Shown here: one piece after another, positions 10,130 to 20,099 of the stretch
Layout: every line of letters begins with the position of its first letter
How positions within the stretch are numbered: position 1 is the stretch's first letter
DNA from: Persicaria tinctoria
Taxonomy: Eukaryota; Streptophyta; Magnoliopsida; Caryophyllales; Polygonaceae
Length of the DNA stretch: 64,000 nucleotides
Assembly (NCBI GenBank): GCA_037127255.1
Contig: JBANSL010000004.1
Span: 33,982,467 to 34,046,466 of the forward strand
Direction: 5' to 3'
Made by a program: the position numbers and the translations under genes
The notes under the pieces: generated by a model
What the model saw: the letters and a program-made list of their open reading frames with translations, nothing else
The model's database searches: none
Told to the model about the DNA's origin: nothing

Positions 10130-11215
10130 ATGAACTTCACCCTGTTCGGGGAAGAATTTGGAGACCAACACCATGATGCCGAATAAACCAACGGCCTCAA
10201 CCTCAACGTTCCCCCCAACAAAGAGGTTCTACATAGTGGTAATGAGAATATCCCTCAGCAACCTCCCAGGGACACCGCGCAGCCACCCCTGTTCGCTCCC
10301 TATGGAATGTGGAGCGGCTACTCCCCGTACCAATTCTTCGCGGGGAGTTACCCGCAGAGTACATACTTTAACCAACAAGCGAACAGGGTACCATTCCGGC
10401 ATGACCCCCGTGGCTATTATCAACAACAACGTCATGTGCCCATAACGGTCAACCATTTCCCCAACCCCGCTGGAGGCCCTCTTAACCCCGGCCCGGAGCT
10501 CGACGAAAACACCAATAAGATCGCCCGTGTTTTTAGCGCTAGGGACGTGTCGTCGCGTTCGAATTCCCCTGAGGCACCCGGGCAAACGCGCCAAGGAGAA
10601 CAAACCTTCTCGTCCGCTTTTTCCAGGGAAATTCGCGACGCGCCCGTCCCCAAAAGATGGAGGGATATCTCCATCGCCAAGTATAAAGAAGATACCGATC
10701 CAAATGATCACGTCAACCAATTCACCACAGCAATGGGGATGAACGAGAACAATGATGCAATGTATTGTTGCTCGTTTCCGTCCACACTAAGCGGGGTAGC
10801 ATTAACATGGTTCACCAATTTGGCCCGATCCTCCATCAGAAATTTCGCGCAGCTATCAGGCACGTTCATCGCACACTTCGAAAACGCTCACACCAGGAAG
10901 AGAACCATGTTGGACCTCAACTCCATCAAGCAAGGAGTGACCGAGTCATTGGGAAACTTCTTCAGCAGGTTCACCAACATGGTGGTACAAATCCCGAGGT
11001 TCAATCAAGAATTTGGGAGCACCATACTAATGTGCAATTTGGCTGAAAGAGATTTTAAAATCCGCCTCTTCCGAAAGGAGCCAAAGAGCTACGATGTTCT
11101 GAGAGAGCTCGTAACCAAGCAGATCCACGCCATGGAGGACACCAGCTCTAGCTCCCGACCCATCGAGTCTAAACCGCCAGCTTACCACCGACCCCTCTAC
11201 AAATGCCATGGATGA
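10130..11215 (+). pseudogene. gag of the Tat element
   Basis: ATG 10130 opens MNFTLFGEEFGD; a TAA at 10184-10186 interrupts, after which the same frame is open from 10307 to 11215. The open part has a Pro/Gln/Asn-rich N-terminus, then the retrotransposon gag domain: PVPKRWRDISIAKYKEDTDP, DHVNQF, CCSFPSTLSGVALTWFTNL, FAQLSGTFIAHF and ESLGNFFSRF (about residues 120-240 of this part). It ends at KCHG and a stop, just where a zinc knuckle would begin. Gag packages element RNA into virus-like particles. The early stop and loss of the C-terminus make it non-functional. Confidence 0.85.
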
Positions 11216-11879
11216 GAGAATTTCAGGGGCCAACAACGTACACCACAACTCTCCCTAGCAATACCCCATCATCCCACAGTGACCTCAGATCCAAGAGGTC
11301 CAGTACAACTAAAGGTCGAGACCAGGCCCGCTCGGCGCCCCGATAAATGTAATGACGGCCCACCCCGACTATATATCACCTCCTGATTATGGGATTCCGC
11401 AAAACCTCCCTCCGAAAGAAGTACCCCTTCAGATTTACGCTCCGCCAACGGGTCCCGATTATCCAGTCGTGACACCACAACAACGCCAGCCCTCTGCGGT
11501 TCCGCCCCAACAACATAAGCTGCCAAATGCACCACCAAGGCCTTACAATCCCCAGTATGCGGCCAGAGGAATAGGCAGAGGGGCCTACCCCCAGAATAGA
11601 GGAGGTAGAAATGGAAATAGATGAGGGGGTTACAGACCTCCTCCAAGGGACATAAGGAATGCACAGGAGGCCAGATCCTCGTCCAACCGACCCGATTGCT
11701 CTAACCGAGATCAGCGAAAGCCTCCCTCACTAGATGGATGCATCAATACCATCGCAGGAGGACCCACGACATCTGGCACCAGTAACCAGGAGAGGAAAAA
11801 CTATGAAAGAGAGGCTAGATGCCCCCCGCCCGAGGCCAGTGTCAAGCAAGCGTCCACCGAACACGCAATACTTAGCTTC
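11216..11879 (+). pseudogene. gag C-terminus/linker of the Tat element, frameshifted
   Basis: Pro/Gln/Arg-rich reading frames in shifting phases (for example 11352-11624) connect gag to protease. An INTIAGG word at about 11745 marks the Tat-type linker. No intact zinc knuckle is visible. Confidence 0.55.
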
Positions 11880-12720
11880 TCTGTTTCTGATACTCGGGAT
11901 GCTCATGACCTAAGAATGTCGCACTCAAATCCTATGGTCATCCATTTGCAGATAGGAACCAAGATTGTCAAGCGAGTTATGATAGATACGGTTTCATCAG
12001 TGGACGTCCTTTATTGGGACGCTTTTGAACAACTCGGGATCGCCGAAAGCGCTTTACGCCGGTACTCAGGAAAGCTGGTCTCCTTCTCTGGAGACAAAGT
12101 CGAGGTTGCTGGGACAATTTAATTGGCCCTCACGTTATGGACCACGCCGAATAAAAGAACCCACATGATTGAATTCACGGTGGTTAGGCTACCGTCCATT
12201 TACAACGCTATCATGGGCCGAGTAAGTCTGTTCAAATTCCAAATAGCATGCTCCATATATCATTTCAGTGTCAAATTCCCATGCGCCGACGGGAAGGTGG
12301 GCGAGGCACGGAGCAAACAAGCAGAAAGTAGAATATGCTACTTATCCTCGTTGAAGAAGGGACATAATCGAATATTCACGATTAAGGGAAGGGGTCAAGG
12401 ATCTCTAAAAGAGGAAGCGGTCGATGAGCACGAACAAGAGGCCACATCCGAGCACCAACAGGCGGAGTTGGAGGTTCGGGCCGAGAAGATGGGCGACAAG
12501 ATCGTGGAGGAAAAGATAGCCTTTTTCCTTTTTCCAAACAAGACTGAAGCACTGTACCACGGTCACAGTTTGACCGGCCCAGCCCTGGAGCGCCTCAAGA
12601 ACACGTTGAAAGGATCGCGCGACTTTTTTTCATGGTAACCGCAAGATTTGAAGGGACTCCCCCCAAGAAACCGCGGAGCATTCCCTGAGACTTAATCGCG
12701 AAGCGAAGCCCGTATGTCAA
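11880..12720 (+). pseudogene. Aspartic protease and start of reverse transcriptase (Tat pol)
   Basis: The protease core reads VKRVMIDTVSSVDVLYWDAF, with the catalytic Asp-Thr-Gly altered to Asp-Thr-Val, then LVSFSGDKVEVAG and a TAA (12120-12122). The frame reopens through YNAIMGR to RDFFSW, where TAA 12636-12638 replaces the next codon. After a +1 shift, HSLRLNREAKPVCQ (to 12720) is the familiar segment just before the reverse-transcriptase fingers. Its continuation, KRKMAAEKSK, is found at 16956, so the two ends flank an insert of about 4.2 kb. The changed catalytic residue alone would disable the protease. Confidence 0.8.
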
Positions 12721-13429
12721 GATTGCTTACATAGCATTTATAGCAGTCAATTTAGACACAATAGACTTGATTTTGCTGAGCTTAGTCCTTTTGTTTTGAT
12801 TTATTACGGTCCCTTTGAATGTAAAAAAATCCATCCTTATCTTGAGATTTGTAGGTTTTCCTTGAGTAGGAAATCAGGTTCCATCCTGGTGATTCCTTGG
12901 CTAATTTAAATTAGATTTCGGTAATATGTTCCTACCACATACTATTTGACACGCCTGTTCAATCATGTAATGGTATGGCATGGTTTCTTCCCAGTTGGGA
13001 TCAACTGTCTCAAAAACACCTGCCCCCTGCCTGTACCTCCCCACCCCCCAATTTTAAAAAAAAAAGAAAAATATTTAAAATTAAAATAATAAATTAAAAA
13101 GAAAAAAGTTGAAGAGATTAAGAGAGAGGAACAGGAAGAGGACAGCCAAATTTGGCACAGCAGATCCTCTCCCTGTTCAGGATGTGTGCAAGAGGTGTAC
13201 CCTCACATTGGGTACACATAAATTAGGCAGAACCGTTCTAATAAATGGTTTTTAAACAGGATGCAAGTCTACCTACCTCTATTTTATATTTTACACAAGA
13301 CTTTTCATATGGTTCTGTTTCATTCTACTTTTTTTTTTGGTTATGTAACAATTCGGATGAGAAGACCTTATCTGAAAGCATACTGTTGAATGAGGTCATA
13401 GGTCAAGAAGACATGTGTCATATAAATTC
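12721..13429. other. Left part of the insert in Tat pol, no gene
   Basis: Non-coding AT-rich sequence with an A/T homopolymer region (13050-13110). It belongs to the foreign segment separating the two halves of pol. No terminal inverted repeat or target duplication could be fixed. Confidence 0.5.
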
Positions 13430-13935
13430 AGTCTCCTAGTAGAATAGTAAAGGTGTGCAACATTATCCGCTACCCGGTTACCCGCACGGGGAATGTGGGA
13501 GACTCTCACATATCTGACACATAAGAGAATGGCCTGAACGTCCAATAATACGAGTTCAATGTCCGATAATATGAGTTCAATTTCCCAGGGGCAGTTAGTA
13601 TGGGTACGTAGAAAATCTGTAATAATCTTATAGTCTTCTTCTATGATTAGTTCTTGGATATGTAGTTCTCTTGCCTTTTCCACAGTTCTTGGACATGTAG
13701 TTCTCTTGCCTTTTCCACTCCCATTCTTAGTGCTAGTGATTCCCCCATGATAGGGGATTGGCCACCAATTGCTTTACCCCCAATGCTGATAGGATTGCCC
13801 ATCCAGTCCCGAATAATGTAACCTATTGAACTTTGAGAGGCAGAAATAAATGATCCATCGAAGTTCAGCTTGTATTTACCCAACCAAAATACATACCTAA
13901 TCTTATGCAAAATAAGCTTTGAGGTTCCCGACGTT
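13430..13935 (-). pseudogene. RNase H-like (RVT_3) fragment, antisense in the insert
   Basis: On the minus strand YKLNFDGSF, IGYIIRDWMGNPI, GESLALRMGVEKARELH, then VSHIPRAGNRVAD and LAHL-like ends. These are the motifs of the RNase H domain found at the C-terminus of plant LINEs and in related host proteins. A 34-base direct duplication (13650-13720) repeats the KARELH segment and breaks the frame. It is joined directly to an integrase fragment at about 13940. Confidence 0.7.
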
Positions 13936-13939
13936 TCAT

Positions 13940-14345
13940 TATTTCGCGAGGATGGCTCCTTCTGAATTTTGATGTTTGAAAGAACCTCTGCCAACCTCCT
14001 TGTGAACGACATAGGGGCCTTCCCATTTCGGTTCAAGCTTTCCTCCTGTTGTCGCTTGTCAGAGGACCGGATCTCCTTTTTGTTTTGGGCACAAGAACAC
14101 ACGTTTGTTGTATCCTTCGGCCAGTCGGCGTTGATACTCGTTTGCTTTGAGGCAGGTTGTGTCTCTCCTTTCTTCTCGCAAGTGGAGCTCTAATTCAAGG
14201 GCATCATCGTTGGTGTCTTTGTTAAAATCAATTATTTCGACCGATGGTACCAATAATTCCACTTGGATGATCACGTCTACCCCAAAAGCCATTGCGAATG
14301 GGGTTTCGCCAGTCGGGTTTTTGGCCGAAGTTCTGTAAGACCGTA
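13940..14345 (-). pseudogene. Gypsy integrase C-terminal fragment, antisense in the insert
   Basis: Minus-strand translation gives NPTGETPFAMAFGVDV, VELLVPSVEI, then KANEYQRRLAEGYNKRV, CPKQKGDPVL, and KLEPKWEGPYVV. This is the end of a Tat-type integrase with the GDLVL/WEGPY motifs. It lies opposite to the host element, so it comes from another retrotransposon copy. A stop after DPVL shows decay. Confidence 0.75.
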
Positions 14346-14871
14346 TGATGCAGGATCATCCAAGACACCTCCGGACACACATATACTTGGGGATGGACCT
14401 ATGATTCGAGCTCATGAGAATGAAGTCATCCTCAAGAGGAAGAAGAAGACTCCACCATGGGAGAAGGTGCAAAGGTGGAAGCTTGACGTTTTTGGGTTCG
14501 TTCAACATTTGACAGTTTTTCGACGTCTCAGTAAAATGAGTCGTACGGATTCAATAATAATCGGATTGGATCGTGCCATACCTTGTCGGAACAAGGACGA
14601 AAAGATCTACAACTTTGTTGTTGAAGGTTTTTCCAGATTCAACCTAGAGCTTGGCCGAAAATCAACTTATTTGCAAGCTGTCACTGTTTGACGGACGTGC
14701 GCGGGCGTGCGTCGATGTGCGCGGGCGTGTGGCCATGGTGCGCAGGCGTGCAGACATGGTGCGCGGACGTGCGCGACCTTGCTGTTGGGTGCGGCTGTCC
14801 TTGGCTTCCCTTGCCGAGTTTGATTCCTTATGATTGATAACATAGAAACTTAATTACGTATGTATTCTAAG
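14346..14871 (+). other. Unidentified insert segment with GC-rich tail
   Basis: An open frame at 14263-14691 overlaps this stretch, but its first part is the shadow of the integrase fragment and the rest (RAHENEVILKRKKKTPPWEK...) has no family I recognise. From 14693 to 14790 a GC-rich repeat of GCGCGGGCGTG-like units follows. Confidence 0.4.
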
Positions 14872-15372
14872 CAGTGTTCTAAATATCGGATATATCGGCC
14901 GATATATCGGGGATATTTAGAATCCGATACGATATCGGCATATCGGGTGAAAATATCGGTCAACATGATATATCGGGTCAATATCGGCGATATATCGGGT
15001 CAACGCCGATATATCGGGTCAATATCAGTGATATATCGGGGATATTTAGAATTGCCAACTTTTATAAGGCAACTTTAGCCTTTATGACTCGATATATCGG
15101 CTCAATATCGGCGATATATCGGGGATATTTAGAATTGCCAACTTTAATAAGGTAACTTTAGCCTTTATGAATCAAGTTGTTTTTATTTTGTGAAGTTTAT
15201 TTGGTAATTTTGTATTTTAAATATTAATTTTTCATGTGTATTTTTACATTTTGAAGTATAAATATAATATTTATAATTAAAAATTAGCGAAATCGATAAA
15301 TCCGATATATCCCCGATATATCATTTTTACTCTTAACCGATATGACCCCGATACCCAATATTTAGAACCTTG
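14872..15372. mobile_element. hAT-type MITE filled with CGATATATCGG repeats
   Basis: The ends CAGTGTTCTAAATATCGG and (reverse complement of right end) CAAGGTTCTAAATATTGGG form imperfect terminal inverted repeats. They are bounded by an exact 8-bp target duplication ATTCTAAG at 14864-14871 and 15373-15380. Eight-base duplications and CA..G ends are hallmarks of hAT transposons. The 501-base interior has no coding capacity and is full of the palindromic word CGATATATCG and GGGGATATTTAGAA repeats. It is nested in the insert within the Tat pol gene. Confidence 0.85.
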
Positions 15373-15380
15373 ATTCTAAG

Positions 15381-15857
15381 TGATTTAGGATTATTTTATG
15401 GGTAATTTGCACAAATATACACTTTTTTTGTCCGGTTTGCACAAATACAACATTTTTAGAAAATTTGCAAGAATACCATATGTGGTATTAGTGCAAATAG
15501 GAGCGGCAATTTGTTTAGCCGGTTGCAGGTTGTCCCAAGAGAGAGAGAGAGAGAGAGAGAGAGGGATGGGACATTGGATTGGGTGGGGGGTTTTGGCGCC
15601 AAAATTGGAGAGAGGAGGTGATGTGATGGGAAAGGTTTTCCCTCCATTTTTAATGTGTAATAAGATAGGAGGAGAGAGGACATCATTTTCGGTGTTCCCG
15701 TGGAAAAGAGAGCTGGAGAAGAAGGCCACCATTGGAGAAGAACCCATCCGCATTAAGGTCCAGTTGGTGAGCACGTGTCGGGCTCTTAATTCGTTCGTGT
15801 CAGTCTTCGTAAACTTCCGTGTCACAGAGATATCTGAGAAACCCTAATTCTAAGTTG
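15381..15857. other. Upstream region of the PB1-like gene start
   Basis: Contains TTTGCACAAATA words (15407-15450), a (GA) microsatellite at 15539-15563 and a purine-rich stretch typical of a plant 5' leader. A start codon follows at 15860. No clear TATA box was identified. Confidence 0.4.
15539..15563 (+). repeat. (GA)n microsatellite
   Basis: About twelve GA dinucleotides in the presumed leader of the PB1-like gene start. Confidence 0.9.
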
Positions 15858-15859
15858 CA

Positions 15860-16955
15860 ATGGGTAGGCTTCTCTTCTATTTCTCCTCATGTTTCGTGAA
15901 GAGTAGATACCCATTACCAATGGTGTTGATCCGAGTTTTGAATTGCAGGTAAAAACGCCAAAGTATGTGTGACTCTCAACTTCGACGGGCGTTGGCTGTT
16001 CGATGGTGCGGGGTGGGTGTATTATGGTGAAACAGAGCGGAAGAATGTTATAATTGAAGAGGACATCGACTTCGCCTCTCTGACTCAACTGCTGAGGAGG
16101 AAGGTCGGCCATGATTTTTCATGTGAAGAGTGGCGGTTTTCTTACATGCCAAAGGGGGAAGAAGCGGGTCATCCGATTACGATAAGTGATGACGACGACC
16201 TTGAGGCTTATAAGTTTCTTAACTCGATGTCTGGGGAACATCCATGGCCCATGGCGATATTTATTGGTCCAGTGGCGAAAGAGAGGCTTCAAGTACCACA
16301 ACCCGGCGTCGGGGAAGAAAGCTTGAGTGGGCCTCGTAACTCTCAAAAGGTGGACGAAGATATAAGGGTGAAAAACAATGTGGAAACGGGTTTCGGAAGG
16401 GGTGACAAAGATAACTGTGAGGCTGACAAAGTTATGGATCCGGAGGTGATCCTTTTGGATGAGGTCATAGGGGAGAGGCAGGTCGACGTTACTGAAAATG
16501 TTTTTGGAACTGGTGACACACGTATTTTTGGAGGTGAAAAGGACATGGATGAGGTGATAGGGAAGAGACAGGAGGACGCTACTGAGAGCGGGTTTGGAAC
16601 TGGTGAAAACCTTAAGAGTGTAGGTGACAAGGGTAAAGGTCCGGAAATAATCCAGTTGGGTGGGGTGATAGGGAAGAGCCAAGAGCACGCATGTGACAAA
16701 GGGGCTGGAACTGGTGACATGAATATTCTTGTGGGTGACATGGATATTCTAGAGGGTGACAGGTGTGATGGTCTAGATGTTATCCACTTGGGTGACACAG
16801 ACTCATACTCAGATGACACGAAAAAATGTGAAGGTGACAGGTACAAGGGGGTGGATCTCATAGCCATTAGCAGTGAGGAGGAGGACGAGGAGGAGGACTT
16901 CGATTCCGGAGTGAAGAGGGAAGAAGATTGTTTATATTATTATGACTGGGAGGAG
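15860..16955 (+). pseudogene. PB1-like/MuDR N-terminal domain gene, truncated and fused to RT
   Basis: ATG plus one base at 15860, a GT-AG intron ending at 15949, then an exon reading KNAKVCVTLNFDGRW. The domain continues with VIIEEDIDFASL and PITISDDDDLEAYKF, which resembles the PB1-like domain at the N-terminus of plant MuDR-type transposases. Next come three or four loose repeats around EVIGERQ..D.TE...FGTGD (about residues 165-270 of the open frame from 15969) and an acidic run SSEEEDEEEDFDS. The zinc-binding DNA-binding and catalytic domains that should follow are absent. Instead the frame runs at 16956, without a break, into gypsy reverse transcriptase. The source gene is thus cut at its acidic linker. 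PB1-like is a motif-level call. Confidence 0.5.
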
Positions 16956-18560
16956 AAGAGGAAGATGGCTGCGGAAAAGTCGAAAGCAGCGAAACAAGAG
17001 GTACATAAGCTATTACAAGCTGGATTTATTCGCGAAATTAATGATTCAAGTTGGTTATCAAATTTAGTGCTGGTAAAAAAGAGCAGTGGAAAATGGGGAA
17101 TGTGCGTGGACTTCAAAGATCTGAATAAAGCCTGCCCAAAAGATAGCTACCCTTTGCCATCTATCGACGAGCTGGTATACACCATGGCAGAGCACGCTAC
17201 TCTAAGCTTTCTAGATGCTTATTCGGGCTACAATCAAATCAAAATGAGTCATCGGGATGAAAAAAGCACTGCCTTCATTACCAAACAGGGAAACTTTTGT
17301 TATAAGGTAATGCCGTTCAGGCTCAAGAACGCCGGCGCCACCTTTCAACGGATGATAGAGAAGGTGTTTTCGTCGCAGATCGGAAAAAATGTTGCGGTTT
17401 ACATCGACGATATCGTGGTCAAAAGTCTTAAAAAAGAAGAGCATTGCAAAGATATGTAGGAAACCATCGACACGCTAAGAAGGAATCGTGTTTGTTTGAA
17501 TCCGAAAAAGTGTGTTTTCGGGGTAGACTCCGAAAAATTCCTAGGTTTCATGATAAGCCATCGAGGAATAGATGTGAACCCCTCAAAGGTGCAGACTATC
17601 ATCGACATGGCCCCTCCAAAGACGTTGAATGACATTCAGAAGTTGAATAGGTCAGTCAACTACTTAAGTAGATTCTGCTCGCGATTATCCGATCACTCCA
17701 TGCCTTTCTTTGAGAAGCTAAGAAAGAAAGGTCCAGTCAAGTGGACCGCCGTTTTGGATAAGGCTTTCAAGAGCATGAAGGGATATTTGGCCCCTTTGGC
17801 CACCCTTTATTTTCCACGCGAACATGAAACCCTGCATCTATACCTAGCCGTCGGATCCACAACCATCAGCATATTGCTTACTAGGGAATCTAAACTCCCC
17901 ATCTATTTTGCTAGTAGGGTCTTACAGCCCGCCGAATCCAGATACACTCCGATTGAAAAAATGGCTTTATCCATGATTTTTGCTGCGCGAAGATTAAGGC
18001 CTTATTTTCAGGCTCACACAATCGAGGTACTCTCCGACTTGCCCCTTCATCAGATCCTGCACTCGCCACCGCTCTCAGGAAGAATGGTCAAATGGGCGGT
18101 TGAACTTCCCAAATTTGACGTACATTTCAAACCCAGAAAAGCCCGCCTAGCCCAAGCCTTGGCCGACTTCATAGTGAAGGTTGTCTTTATAGATCATCAG
18201 GATCGCGATGGGGAAGACTGGGTCATCAACGTTGATGGGTCAGTATCAGTAGGGGGATGCGGGGCCAGGGTTACCATCACAAGCCCAAGCGAGGAGATAA
18301 CCGATCTATCGTTCCAGCTATTATTCGAAGCCAACAATAATGAAGCGGAGTATGAAGCCCTGATCGCGGGTATTGCGAAAGCATTGATCAACGGAACCCG
18401 ACAAGTCCATATTTTCACGGAACCGGAAGTAGTAGCTCAGCATGTTAAAGGGGAATATGAGGCAATGACAGGGATGCTACCTGAATATTTGGCGCGCGTA
18501 CAAACACTCACGGCTCACGGTGGCCTTCGGGAAATGTTTCATCTCCTCCATTCCTCGTGA
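16956..18560 (+). pseudogene. Reverse transcriptase and RNase H domains (Tat pol)
   Basis: In order: AGFIREINDSSWLSNLVLVK, GKWGMCVDFKDLNKACPKDS, DAYSGYNQI, FCYKVMPFRLKNAGATFQR, the catalytic YIDD in VAVYIDDIVVKS, a TAG at 17457-17459, then the thumb and connection (KFLGFMISHRGI) and the gypsy RNase H. From about 18220, VINVDGSVS and EANNNEAEYEALIAGI form the second, archaeal-type RNase H typical of Tat elements. Most catalytic acidic residues persist, so decay is recent. The single stop and a frameshift near 18530 end activity. The reading frame is continuous upstream with the PB1-like segment. Confidence 0.9.
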
Positions 18561-19225
18561 CCAGAATGAACGTGCCAATACCTTGGCCAGGATGGGAGCC
18601 ACCCTGCCCCTGGGATTAAGTGATCGCGTGGTTATCGAGCAGAAGGATGCCCAAGGAATCGACCAAGGGGTATTTAGAATATCAAACCTCGAAGACAGGC
18701 GGATACCCCTCCTGGAATACATAAGGAAGGACCCTCGGCAAATGGGTCACAGAACAGCCAGAGCATCAGAAGAACAGCGGCCCGTTTTCGCGTCAGAAAC
18801 GGTCGGTTATACAAAAGGGGTTTTAACCTTCCAGATCTCCTATGTGTCTCTAACAGGGAAGGGTTTGACCGCATCCAAGAGCTTCACGCAGGTCTCTGCA
18901 GCAACCATCAAGGGTGGAGAGTCGTGGCGTCAAAAATCACGCGCCTAGGTTACTACTGGCCCTCCCTTAGGGTAGATGCGACCCGTGCCAGCCGTGCGCA
19001 TCGCTAAATCATCGCCCCCCTCATCCTCTAAAGTGCATTTCGACACCATGCCCGTTCACAATGTGGGGAATGGATATTTGGGCACCATTCCCGACGGCGT
19101 CAGGCCAATTACGCTTCATCATCGTAATTGTTGATTACTTTACAAAGTGGGTGGAGGCCGAAGCTATGGCCACCATCAAAGCAGAAAAAATGCGCAAATT
19201 CCTTTAGAAGAACATGAACACTATG
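18520..19225 (+). pseudogene. RNase H end and integrase N-part (Tat pol)
   Basis: After the frameshift, ISSIPRDQNERANTLARMG closes the second RNase H. The integrase zinc-binding part follows in mixed frames (LHAGLCSNHQGG, then LGYYWPSLRVDA). The start of the catalytic core is clear: SGQLRFIIVIVDYFTKWVEA, with a stop after MRKFL at about 19206. The remaining two acidic residues of the DDE core and the C-terminal domain are missing; the sequence changes to a B3 domain at about 19225. Integrase is therefore truncated. Confidence 0.82.
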
Positions 19226-19573
19226 CTTTTTCCAAATTCAAAATTTGACAGGATAATCCTTAGGGAAAGCCAACTATGCAGGCTTGCCCTACGATATATC
19301 TTTGTGGAATTCGGGGAAGAAATACTTGACCAAATCTTTCTATGTTCTCCCACAAATCAGGGATTGCTCGTACTAGTCAAATGAGATGAAGGAGATTGGT
19401 TCTCTCTTTCGGAAGGATGGAGGTCTTTCACGAGCAGTAACAACCTCAGAATAGGCAGCCGCCTTACCTTCAAGTACTAAGGAGAATCCCACTTTGTTGT
19501 GGCAATAGAGAAACCAGGCCCAGACGAGAACGAAGATGTCTTGCCTGACTACCTATGCTATGAAGAAATATAA
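19226..19573 (+). pseudogene. B3 DNA-binding domain fragment captured inside the retrotransposon
   Basis: One frame from 19229 to the TAA at 19571-19573 (about 115 codons) reads FPNSKFDRIILRESQL, then PTNQGLLVLVK, a TGA (19382), DEGDWFSLSEGWRSFTSSNN, LRIGSRLTFKY, a TAA (19478), and GESHFVVAIEKP. The W/F-x-x-GW-x-F-x-x-x-N, L-x-x-G and F-x-Y-x-G-x-S-x-F spacing is that of the plant-specific B3 fold (REM/ARF/ABI3 type). No retrotransposon protein contains this, so it is a captured host sequence, replacing the second half of integrase. It is intron-free over this stretch. The two stops show it is not translated as a full domain now. Confidence 0.78.
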
Positions 19574-20099
19574 CTAGAAAGAAGGTAAGTTATTTCCTTC
19601 TATATTTCATCGCTAACAAGTTTTCAGTTTTGCCTGTCATTCTGCATAAAATCTAATAAGTACACGAACCCTACTTTTTGTCATCTCACGATTCATTTCA
19701 TAAAACGTTCAACGACAGGAGATGGGTAAGGGTATCGCGAATTTACTTTTCAAATAAGAACAATGGATAGGTGAAAAGGTCAAGTTCTAGACACGAAAAA
19801 ACATAAGTAAAATCGGGAGCAAGCCATTAAGAAAAACATGCAAGAGGCAAAAATGAAAGTAAGATGAATACAAAGATAAAGTATTCATAAAACACCATAA
19901 CGAGGTATCGATTGTCATGGGTTGAAATATTCACCATCCCAAAAAACGAACATACTAACTGCAGCAGAGTGTGAGACTCTCACCACGGGTAAAAAGGTTT
20001 TCAAACTTCCTAACACAAAAACTTCACAAAGAGTGGAGAGACGATTGTTTAAACATCAGTAGGAGGTTTTTCATCTTCACGGGCGAGCTCGGGGGTCTT
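19574..20099. other. Spacer between B3 fragment and antisense ORF
   Basis: Non-coding, AT-rich. A GTAAGT-like donor directly after the B3 stop region (19583-19590) may be an old splice site. Nothing else is recognisable. Confidence 0.4.

Noticed and set aside
12721..16955. Single Mutator element inserted in pol, with the PB1-like gene as its transposase
   Set aside because: No terminal inverted repeats or 9-bp duplication found at either edge, and the transposase stops before its DNA-binding and catalytic domains.
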